Origin: Sphaerolaimus hirsutus
Lineage: Eukaryota; Nematoda; Chromadorea; Monhysterida; Sphaerolaimidae
DNA length: 64,000 bases
Direction of reading: 5' to 3'
NCBI GenBank assembly: GCA_964036195.1
Contig: OZ038450.1
Span: 4,280,701 to 4,344,700 of the forward strand
Shown here: piece by piece, positions 55,045 through 64,000 of the stretch
Position numbering within the stretch: the stretch's first letter is position 1
Layout of the letters: each line of letters opens with the position of its first letter
Program-made: the position numbers and the translations under genes
The notes under the pieces: generated by a model
Seen by the model: the letters and a program-made list of their open reading frames with translations, nothing else
What the model was told of the DNA's origin: nothing
Database searches by the model: none

Positions 55045-57339
55045 CGCTTAAAATGGGTGCATATCTACATGCACATGACATGAGGCTGACAACCAAGACA
55101 GCGGTAGTGCTCGGAACTCGATTCTTTCAAAGTCGAGTTCGAGTCACAGACCTCAATTTTTTCCGGTTGAGTCGGCGAGTCGCGTCAGTGAAAATCGAGT
55201 CTCGACTCAAGACAAAATCTCAAGTCTCGAGTCCAGTCTGATGTGTTACCGTTTGGTATGAGGCGGCCCTGTGCCATTACGCATGTAAACCCATCACGCA
55301 TGTAGACCCAGCACACATTTAACTTTACCCAGCATGCTGAAAATATGCAATAAAATACATGACTTAGTGATTTGAAAGGTGAAAATCTATAAAAAGTATG
55401 AAAAGTAGCGACTTTGGGTGAAAATTACAATAAAATTGCTCAAAAGTGCTCCAGATAGGTAGCTAGATAGCTAGGCAATTTGTGGGTGGGGGGCTGTTCA
55501 GGGGAAAGTAGCCAAAAAAATTGCCACTGGGATAGATAGATGGCTGGGTGGGGTGGGGTTACCCGCCCCCTTTTTTACCCCTGTGGGTATACTGTGTCTT
55601 TTATGTGTCTACGTGCGTAATGGGTTTACATGCATAATAGGCCTGACCCGATGATGCTTGCAGAAATTTTAGATATTTACTTGCACACGATAGAACGACA
55701 ACGAGGCATCCTGCCTCGAATTTTGCGGGTATTTTGGCACCCATTTCTACCCTCGAATCACGAGTCAAGTCGAGTTCTAACCCTACCCAGAGGCACTAAC
55801 ACCATGTCAAATATCATCTGTGATGGCACGCACCTGTCATACCATGCCCAGTCTGATGGCGACAGACTTGTGACATATTAGCGCCATGGAGGCCGGTGCC
55901 TACGTCGGCATTCCTTTTTCTTGTAGTAAACACAGCAGCTAGTGATGGAGATTGTTTTCGGCACTTGGCGCCATTTTACTGTGTCGTCACTGCCACATGT
56001 TGCCATCGGAGTCTTTGTTGTGGATAGTGATGGAATCCCGTTATTGGGCAATCACTAGCTGGATGTCAACTGAATTCATGTCAACTAAATTTGGGTTCAT
56101 TTTGTAATTGCAACTGCAACATGTGTTAGAGCATATAGGTAGTTAATTTTTATAGTGAGATTTAATTTTCATTTTTTTGTTAAGTGTGATGCTTTAAAAT
56201 GTTTGTTTTTTTGTTATTTAGTTGACATTAGCATTCAGTTGACAAAAAGTTTTCGATGTCAACTAGCTAGTAGGGGCCCATTGGCGCCTTTTTGTGGCGT
56301 CATTGGCGCCCCTTTTCACGGCGCTTTTCCATCACTAGCTGCGATGTTTGTTGACCGGATGGCGCTTAGCGCATGCCGCAATCAGAGTAAAACACCTGAA
56401 TATTTTACAATCTGTTCGAGGAAAAATGTCTATTTTACCATCGCTAGTTTCGAATCAACCGTCAAATGGAAAAGGTATGCATGTACGCATAAATATGTAG
56501 GTAGGTAAATGTCAGTGCACTGTAATATGTAAATGTGATGTAAGATGCATGAGCATGTGCGGGATCGGTTGCCAGTTATTTATTCACTGGGGAAGTTGCA
56601 TGGTATCTAGGTAAGTATCTTTGGTTTTGACAAGTTCTGTGGCCCGTGCCGTTACAAATTGGGTTGATGGACACCAGAGTTGTTAAAAGTAACAAACTTT
56701 TTCAAAGTATATTTGAACATAACTTTTTTACTCACCCCCTGACCGTGAGTACAGAAAAAATATTCTAAAAAAATGGCACCGGCACCTAAGGGCACCGGAG
56801 GATTGCCGGTGCTAGCACCGAAAGGCACCGCACCGGATAAAATATTGCGTAGTGATAATAAAAGTGCCAGGACCTTGGCGGGAAGCGCCAAAAGCGCCCT
56901 GGCACTTTTCCAGCCCTCAGCACCAAAATCTATGGCGCCAGGGCAGAATGGCGCCAAATGCCATGGCACTGAGCACCAATAGTGCCACAACGAAATGGCC
57001 CCTGAAGCCAAGAGTCATGGCGCTTTTTGTGTTGGCGCCAGCACCAACGCCATGCGCTTTCGCAGCCGCCAAGAGTACCCGGCGCGAAGACCACGATATT
57101 TGTTTGATTTTAACAACATCGCTCCTTTCTGACACGTCGGAATCACTTTTATCCGAGACAGAATTAATCATTGTTTTGTTTAAAATCACCAGTTTTTATG
57201 TTTGTCAAAAGAAAATGAATAAAAAAGTGGCCGTGGGCATATGTTCAACGTGACTTTGATTGGGCCACTTTTTAAATGAACACATGTCCTGAAATAAACC
57301 GCAGTTCACGCCCTTGAAACCCTGTGCCTTTCCCGGTGC

Positions 57340-57535
57340 CCCACTTTTTCTGGCTGGTGCTAGCACCTAAAGGCACCCTCGAAAAATGGCACCGCACCGG
57401 CACCGGTGCTATTCTGAAAAAAATGGCACCGGCACCAGCAGGGCACCTCTGAAAATTGCGAGGGCACCGCACCAGCACCGGTGCCCTTCGGTGCCCAGCA
57501 CCGATGCACCGGTGCCCCGGTGCCTTTACATCACT
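57340..57535. mobile_element. GGCACCGG-core element ending CCTTTACATCACTA
   Basis: The core is repeated GGCACCGGCACC and CACCGGTGCC units; the right end GGTGCCTTTACATCACTA is the same terminus as in the GCGCCA elements. The left end is not clear. Relatives are at 56772-56840 and 58940-59190. Confidence 0.6.
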
Positions 57536-57984
57536 AGTCGTCACAAAAAAACGTGTAGGTAAACGCGGCCTTAAAGTAAATATAAACCTAACCACAACAT
57601 GCAAGAGTTTCAGACACTAAAAAACAAAATGAGTTTTGATTCAACAGCTGGTCTATCACGTTCACGTCTGAATAATTACAAAATATGAGCTAATGAGCTT
57701 AAGTACCTTCTTCAAGGCGTCGACATAGGTGTGTTAATGACGTCAATTAAGGCCCATTGAATAAAATGATAAATACTCGTACCCACTAATTGCTATGACG
57801 TTTGCATGAGGCATAGAAGGAAAATAACCACATCAAAACCTGAAATACCGTTATACCTTGAATTAAGGCACGACGTTTGACCGCCGGTTTTTACTCGAGT
57901 CGAATGCTCTTAATGACTAGAGCCAGTTCAGTCACGTTCAAGCACTATCTAATTTGAAAGGTTTCCGTTCTCGGTGTTCCACAA

Positions 57985-58130
57985 GTAGTGATGTAAAAAG
58001 CGCCATGCCGAGTTTCGTAAGCTCGGCTCCAAGCGCCAATAGCGCCAGAGCATTTTAGAGTCAAGCGCCAAAAGCGCCATGGCTCCTTTTGCTTTAGTGC
58101 CAGACGCCATGGCGCATTCACATCACTATT
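57985..58130. mobile_element. Short GCGCCA-core element
   Basis: The ends TAGTGATGTAAAAAGCGCCA and TGGCGCATTCACATCACTA bound about 140 bp of AGCGCCAATAGCGCC-type repeats. No clear 8-bp duplication is visible. Confidence 0.7.
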
Positions 58131-58148
58131 TTTTACACCTTAAGCGGC

Positions 58149-58560
58149 GTTTACACGCTTTCGTGTGCCGACAAAAAGGTTTGGTGGAAAAGTTCCATAA
58201 TTCCGGAATAAAGTTCCGTATCTGCGGGAAAAGCCAGTGAAGTATACTCACTAGTTGAGTTTACACACATGCCAATTTGCAGATAATTTGAGCATGTCGT
58301 TCAAGACTTATAGGCATTTGAAAATGAATTTTAGTTGTCGGTTCGGTTTTCGTTTTGAAACCGAACCGACAACTGAAATTCATCTTCAAATGCAAATAAG
58401 TCTTGAACGACAGGCTCAAATTAGTTGCAAATTGGCATGTGTGTAAACTTAACTAGTGAGTATACTTCACTGGCTTTTCCCGCAGATACGGAACTTTATT
58501 CCGGAATTATGGAACTTTCTCGCTTAACTTTTTTGTCGGCACACAAAACCGTGTAAACGA
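58149..58560. repeat. Long, nearly perfect palindrome
   Basis: Left arm GGCGTTTACACGCTTTCGTG ... and right arm ...AAAACCGTGTAAACG; the arms match almost base for base through TTCCGGAATAAAGTTCCGTA to a centre at TTCGTTTTGAAACCGAA near 58352. Each arm is about 200 bp. Likely a fold-back transposable element. Confidence 0.85.
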
Positions 58561-59908
58561 CCCTTTAAGGATATTTCAGTTCACCGATAGTCAAAAAAAT
58601 TTCGTTTCCGTTTTCCCTAAAGACTTCTTTGACACCCTACGTAGACCTTGTTAGCCGTTTTGTTACATTCCAGTTCGATCAAATGAATTGCGTTGTTATT
58701 CACTGTTGGTTGCAATATCTGGCAAAAGAATAGAAGGTACAATAGAATAGAAACCCTCTAATAAATGGTACCCTCTAATTGAAGGTAAATACAACAAAAA
58801 GTGACAAAATCAATTGAAGGTATACCTACAATTGAAGGTATTACGGTAGTTCAAATAGCGACTTGATGAAACAAAAGTATAACGTATATGGCACAGCACT
58901 TTATTGCATTGAGAGTACTTCAGCAATGATATTACTATCACTAGTGGTGTTAATGAACCGGAAAATATGGCGCTGCACCGCACCCGGCACCTCTGCCATT
59001 CTTTAGAAAGGGCGTCGGCAAAAAAGGGCACCGCAGCGCACCGCACGCACCGCACCGGCACCGGTGCTATTCTAAAAAGTATCACCGGCACCGGCAGAGC
59101 ACCTCTGAACATTGCATTGGCACCGCACCGATACCGTTGCCAAGCACCCAAGCACTGGTGCCCCGGTGCCTTTATATCACTATCACTCGGCGTATTCTGC
59201 CCGCAGTGATGTCACTCGTAAGAAATGGCAAAATAAATGGCCTAATTATATTCATTTAGTTGCGGCGCCGGCAAGAAAACTTATGAAGCGAAGCAAACAA
59301 TTTTCCAGTGGATTACCTTCGTCTATCAAATCAAAACTACGAGAGAAAGTCGACAGCAAGTTTTTGTAGATAACAAAAACACCAAGAAGATTTTGAACGT
59401 CAATATGAAAATGCCAACCGTCCAGTAAACACTTCCCAGAATCAAACTTGCGGTATTTCATCGAAATACCCCCAGGGGGACTATTTTTTCAGAGTGGTAA
59501 TGTTTAGGGGGTATTTCGAGGGAGGGGGCTTATTCGAGGGGGGTTATTATTTCGCCAGAAATTTTCGTAAGTATTGCAGTGAAGAATAGGCTTTTACATA
59601 CCCAAAAGTGGTAATAAACGTCAAACGTCACCAAATTAGAACATACAAATGTAGATAGCTATACAAACTACTGCATGTACCGTATTTCCTCGAAATACCC
59701 CTCCTTGAATTAACCCCCCCCCCTCGAAATACCCCCACGTGTTTTTTTAGCTGAGGAAAAAATAACCCCCCCCTCGAAATACCCCCGTCTGGAATGACGT
59801 ACATCATGTATTCAATGTACATGATGTATTTATCTATGGTAGTTTGCATCGCAGGTACACGTATACGCTAAGTTGTGTATATAAATATGTACGTCTATAT
59901 GTCCCGAT

Positions 59909-61130
59909 TAGTGATGTAAAAGCGCCATGGCGCTGGCGCTTGGCGCTAGCGCCAAAGCAAAAAGCGCCATGGCGCTTTTGGCGCTTGGCGCCTTTTGGCT
60001 GTGGCGCCATTGGCGCTTGGCGCTGTGCTACGGAAAAGCGCCATGGCGCTTTTGGCGCTTGGCGCTATGATGTCGTGGCGCCATTGGCGCTGGTGTTTTA
60101 TAAAGCGCCAAAAAAGCGCCAAGTAGTACCACAAAAAATCATTTTTCTTATGTAAAAAGACCTTGCCTGCATGAGTTACATAAGTAAATGTGTTACTGTA
60201 AGTGTGGTACAGGAAGAACAAACCCTCTACTTGCTTATTTTGTAAACCATGTCCATGCAATTGCAACGATATTCAAAACTTTTACCAAAAAATCGGACTA
60301 CACGCACTACGTAGTTTTCAACGACATTTTATGTCAACTGGTTTTCGTCCCAATTCAAGGCTTGATGACGAGCCGACGAACAGCGTTCAAATGCATAGTG
60401 TTGCATTATATTGCAAATGAAGTTGTGTTGTTGCTGTGGTATGAAGTACGGCATGATGTACCTACCGTATTTCCTCGAAATACACCCAGGGTTTTTTTTT
60501 TCAGGGTGCAAATTTTGAGGGGAGTTTCGAGGGGGGCTTATCCGGGGGAAATTTTTATGAAGGGTCGTAGTAAAGTATCGTTTTTTTGTACCCCAAACGT
60601 AATCAATTGACCAAATAGGATATATTTTGGCCATTTTATCATAGATCGTTCCATAAACAAGGCCATGTATAGCTGCGATGTAAATTCACAGCTAACAAAA
60701 TGTATCATGTTCATTGGATACATGATCTACCTTACTCCAGACGGGGTGTATTTCGAGGGGGGGGGGGGTTTAATTGAAGGGGGGTATTTCGAGGAAATAT
60801 GGTATATGTGTATACAACGCTGGATAGTGTTACTTGTCAGCAAGCTTTGAATTGGGATGGGAACCAGTTGACAAACAAATAGATAGCACTGCATTTGCAT
60901 CGCTGCACTTTATGCAGCAAATTTTTTTGGCGCTGGCGCTATTGGCGCTTGGCGCCATCATCCCCTGGCGCCATTGGCGCTTGGCGCCATGGTCTAGAAA
61001 AGCGCCATGGCGCTTTTGGCGCTTGGCGCTATTTTGCTGTAGCGCCATTGGCGCTTGGCGCTCGCATGCCAAAAGCGCCATGGCGCTTTTGGCGCTTGGC
61101 GCCAAAAGTCTGGCGCTTTTTACATCACTA
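59909..61130. mobile_element. hAT-like 1.2-kb element with GCGCCA arms, flanked by GTCCCGAT
   Basis: Starts TAGTGATGTAAAAGCGCCAT and ends TTTTTACATCACTA. A perfect 8-bp duplication GTCCCGAT is at 59901-59908 and 61131-61138. GCGCCA repeats form both arms (59917-60125 and 60920-61118). The middle holds another CCTCGAAATAC element at about 60463-60808. No transposase ORF is present, so it is non-autonomous. Confidence 0.9.
60463..60808. mobile_element. 'CCTCGAAATAC' element nested inside the hAT-like element
   Basis: Starts TACCGTATTTCCTCGAAATA and ends GGTATTTCGAGGAAATATGG. It lies wholly between the GCGCCA arms of the 59909-61130 element, so it either inserted later or was carried along. Confidence 0.75.
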
Positions 61131-62085
61131 GTCCCGATATCACCTATTAAGAGTAAGACACGTTTATTGCCATTTTTGGGTACCGTAAAACCGTATTATA
61201 CACTACGAATTTCACGAAATTTTCTGGCGAAATAATAAACCCCCCCTCGAAACCCCCCCCCCTCAAAATTTCCACTCTGAAAAAATAACCCCCGGAGGGT
61301 ATTTAGAGGAAATACGGTATAGCTGCGATGAGATTTGGCCCAATAAACACATCATGTTCATTGTATATATGTACCTCATTCAAGACGAGGGGTTTTTCGA
61401 GGTGGGATTAATTTTTTCCTCAGCTCGAAAACACCTGTGGTTACTTCGAGGGGGATAATTCAAAGGGGGATATTTCAAGGGAGGTATTTCGGGGAAATAC
61501 GGTACTTCAAAAAGCTCAAACAAACAAACAAAAAATAGCCAACAAAATGCGAACTGCACACATTTACAGTTTAGGCAAGAGTTCACAAGCGAGCAGCAAC
61601 ACTTTTAATGAGTTCCTATCACGCTAACCAACAGTATAAATATGTAAATTAAAAGCCAACAAGTTAAGCCTAACGATGGCAAACCCTCTGGAAAAATGTT
61701 GTTTTTACTACAATGACTGGAATTTCGATTTTTCTTTCAAAAATAGTGTTCGACTTTTTGAATACTTTTCGATTTTTTCCCACCCAATTATTGCATTTTC
61801 GAATTTTTATTCTGAATTTTAAATACATCTTCATTTTTTGTGTGTGGCATTTCAAGCTGTTCCAATCTGCACATTTTTCTGCCGCTACAAATAATCCAGA
61901 TTAAACTGGTGTTTTGTGTAGTCTTTCATTTTTATAAATAACAAAAAAATCTAAAACGTTTTCAAATTTTCGAACATTTCTAGTAAAAAAATCGCTTTTT
62001 AGGTGTTTCTTTAGTGGTGAAATAAAAATGGCTTGTCATTGTTGCTTACTCTGCGCCAGCGCGTCCGAGATGAGATTTGAATGTG

Positions 62086-62324
62086 CCTACACACACTAGT
62101 TTTCACCGTGACTTCGTGTGAAAACTGAAATTTTTTCAAATGAAAATAAATGAACTCGGTTGAATGATTTTATTTAAATTAAATTTGAATTTAAATTAAT
62201 GAAAGTTGAACTTTGAAAATTTGAAAACTAAAGCACATATAGCATACAAAAAGAGTAGGCTGGATGTCGCCATGTCGCCATTTCAGTTTTCAAATCGGTC
62301 ACGGTGAAAACTAGTGTGTGTAGG
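62086..62324. mobile_element. Short inverted-repeat element, TIR CCTACACACACTA (copy 2)
   Basis: Same family as 876-1117, inverted: it starts CCTACACACACTAGTTTTCA and ends in the complement, with the shared interior ATGTCGCCATGTCGCCAT. Length is 239 bp against 242 bp, which supports two insertions of one MITE. Confidence 0.8.
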
Positions 62325-62649
62325 GCCATTATCCCAACACATTCGTTTGAACCACCTGAACTTGGAGAGGAGAGATGGAAAATGATTGCGACTCGGAAAT
62401 AGCGATTCCAGTCCAAGTCAGAAATCGGTTGCGAGTCGAGACTCACGTTTTTTGACTCGAAATTATTTCGCTGACTCGACTCGAAATTCACCCAAATTAT
62501 GCGTGGCGGTTAAAAAGGCAGTTGCCATCCAGCCAAACAGACCCTGGGCCACCGAAATATTAGAGATCACTGGCAGAGTTTGAGACAGGGGTATCTTGAA
62601 TTTTGGCCCTCCGAGTGGTTGGATAGATAGCTGAGCGGCCTTCGGGATA

Positions 62650-63075
62650 GATACGGTATTTCCTCGAAATACCCCTCCCCCTCGAAATACCCCCCCTCAA
62701 AATGGACACTATGAACTTATAAACCCCCCCCTCGAAATACCCCCCCCAAATTTAGTGTATAGAGAACGTAAATGACAAAGGCTGCGGTTTGTCATCTGGG
62801 TAATGCAAAACACACGTTAAAAACGATGAGACTGTTATGTGAGAACAGTGATTATACGTCTACACACTTATACAAGTCTTTAGAGTCTTATAAATGGCGA
62901 TTTTTGTTGCATTTTCGACGTTTCAGACGACAATTTAGTACTTGGTTTTCAAAAAATTTCTGGCGAAATAATAAACCCCCCCCCCTCGAAATACCCCCCC
63001 CTCGTTTAACCCCCCCCCTCAAAATTCTCACTCTGAAAAAATAAACCCCCCGGGGGTATTTCGAGGAAATACGGT
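62650..63075. mobile_element. 'CCTCGAAATAC' inverted-repeat element copy
   Basis: Starts ATACGGTATTTCCTCGAAAT and ends CGAGGAAATACGGTA. It has the TTTCTGGCGAAATAATAAAC block seen in the reference copy at 13802-14222, but reversed in order within the palindrome. Confidence 0.75.
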
Positions 63076-63899
63076 AGATAGCTTGGAAAAAATTTGGGGG
63101 GTGGGGGTTGGGGTGGGGGAATTGGGAGGGGGGTTGTGGTGGTTCGATAAATAGGCTATTTCAGGGTGTAGAAGAAAGAAAAGGGAGAAAAATCGCTAAA
63201 AGTAGGTGTAAAATAGCTCAAAATGGGTATACAAGAGCATACAGTACTGAAAATAGGTAAATAGGAACAAAAACTAGTATTTTGGAGGTGACCATCTATT
63301 TATAAAAAGGTATGAAAAATAGCGATTTTGAGCAAAAATTGGGGTATGGTTTCTCAGAAATCGCTCCAGATAGGTAGATAGCTGAGCGATTTGGGGGGGG
63401 GTTAGGGGGTAGTAGCCCAAAATTTTGCCTCCGGGATAGATAGATAGCTGAGCGGCCTCCGGGATAGATAGATAGCTAGGCGGTTTGGGGGGGGGGGGGG
63501 GGGGGGTAACCCCCCCCCATTCGAGACCCCTGGTTTGAGATCAAAATGAAATTCACGTATTAAAGACTTTATGAGGGGTCAGTTTCACAACCTGTGGCTC
63601 CAATAAATTATCTCATCTTTTTTACCAGAAATTTGACATTTTACAGGGTGCGAGGAAAACATCAGTGAGGCTATCCGCATATAAACGTTGCTCGGCCATT
63701 GCAAATAAATACCAGAACACACGTAAATATTCAGAACGACTCGAAGGATGTAAAGTGGCCTGGCCTCAACTCGTGTGACTCGACTCGCCAACTGAATATT
63801 GTAGATCGGAACATTTTGGAAGCGGTGACTCGGACCCAATTTGTAAAAAGTGTACTTTCGAAGACCACTTTCGGGCACGTCCGGTTGTACACTTTGAGC

Positions 63900-64000
63900 A
63901 CTTTGATCATTGGTGCCAATCCCAGAACCCGTAAAGTCCACTGTAAAATGTCAACATGTTTACCATTTTACAGGACATTTTACACGACTTTTGACACTAT
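63900..64000. repeat. 'TGTAAAATGTCA' element, cut by the window end
   Basis: Starts at about AATCCCAGAACCCGTAAAGT and runs into complementary GGACATTTTACACGACTTTT at the window edge. The right terminus is outside the window. Confidence 0.65.

Larger units (their letters stand above)
46637..55048 (-). mobile_element. 8.4-kb unclassified terminal-inverted-repeat element with one giant reading frame
   Basis: Bounded by 47-bp perfect inverted repeats at 46641-46687 and 54998-55044 (GGAATTAGAGCTCAGCGTCG...). A few imperfect outer bases (GGCC and AGCG) separate them from flanking TAA on each side (46634-46636 and 55049-55051), a possible 3-bp target duplication as made by PIF/Harbinger-like elements; this is weak evidence. 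TTTCACGTCA motifs cluster next to both ends (46843-46920 and 54998-55020), possible transposase-binding sites. Roughly 8 kb of the 8.4 kb is open in a single minus-strand frame. I see no DDE transposase, polymerase, integrase or helicase signature, so I do not assign a class. Confidence 0.85.
59680..61319. mobile_element. 'CCTCGAAATAC' element split by a hAT-like insertion
   Basis: Left half 59680-59908 (TACCGTATTTCCTCGAAATA ... GTACGTCTATAT) and right half 61131-61319 (ATCACCTATTAAGAG ... AGAGGAAATACGGTA) join to match the reference copy 13802-14222 across the breakpoint (reference GGCCCCAATATAACCTATT). The split is caused by the element at 59909-61130. Confidence 0.85.
55049..64000. other. 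No gene recognised; dense small elements
   Basis: Contains CGAGTCGAG-type repeats (55090-55240, 55750-55780, 62390-62490, 63760-63850), GCGCCA and GGCACCGG minisatellite elements, CCTCGAAATAC-family copies, a large palindrome at 58149-58560 and poly-G/poly-C runs. Open frames are repeat-derived. Confidence 0.6.

Noticed and set aside
46637-55048. Assignment of the 8.4-kb element to Polinton/Maverick or an integrated virus
   Set aside because: No DNA polymerase B, integrase, packaging ATPase or capsid motif was recognised by eye, and the ends do not resemble Polinton ends; left unclassified.
60920-61118. Regular GCGCCA repeats considered as a CRISPR-like array
   Set aside because: Repeats are contiguous without unique spacers and lie within a hAT-like element in an animal genome.

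Overview
The window is nuclear DNA of an invertebrate animal. The evidence is spliced genes with GT-AG introns, an ADAMTS metalloprotease with many thrombospondin repeats, a TBC-type Rab GAP, tyrosine-recombinase (DIRS-type) retrotransposons, and intergenic space and introns packed with short inverted-repeat elements. No bacterial, organellar or RNA-gene signal was seen. The species cannot be named from the sequence.

Layout. 1-7823: no convincing gene; inverted-repeat elements and a small tandem repeat. 7824-23896 (+): a 27-exon ADAMTS-family gene whose exon phases add up to exactly 5121 coding bases (1706 aa plus stop). It runs signal peptide, prodomain, zinc protease domain (HEMGHNLGMVHD, assembled across an intron), disintegrin-like domain, central TSP1, Cys-rich region and about 15 further TSP1 repeats. 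25750-28937 (-): seven exons of a GRTP1-like TBC GAP, with the last coding exon not found; at least two of its introns are almost entirely copies of one inverted-repeat element. 29600-31030: nested small DNA elements. 31711-36090 (+): a DIRS-like retrotransposon with a spliced four-exon gag. Its RT-RNase H and tyrosine recombinase ORFs lie inside the last gag intron. 36557-38870 (-): a second, internally deleted DIRS element with inverted terminal repeats and an internal complementary region, abutting the first. 39247-46636: small elements only.

46637-55048 is the most unusual object: an 8.4-kb element with perfect 47-bp inner terminal inverted repeats. Almost all of it is open in one minus-strand frame (2456 codons, one TGA, then about 209 more codons). 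Inside that frame, GC-richer protein-like blocks alternate with AT-rich blocks bounded by good GT...AG sites. At least eight of these intron-like blocks are multiples of three and stop-free, so spliced and unspliced RNA would both stay open. I recognise no family for the encoded protein. A 0.4-kb inverted-repeat element at 30611-31027 shares diverged ends with it. 55049-64000 holds only small elements, including a hAT-like insertion (8-bp duplication GTCCCGAT) that splits an older element.

The ADAMTS and GRTP1 genes have no obvious functional link; they are unrelated neighbours embedded in transposon-rich DNA.
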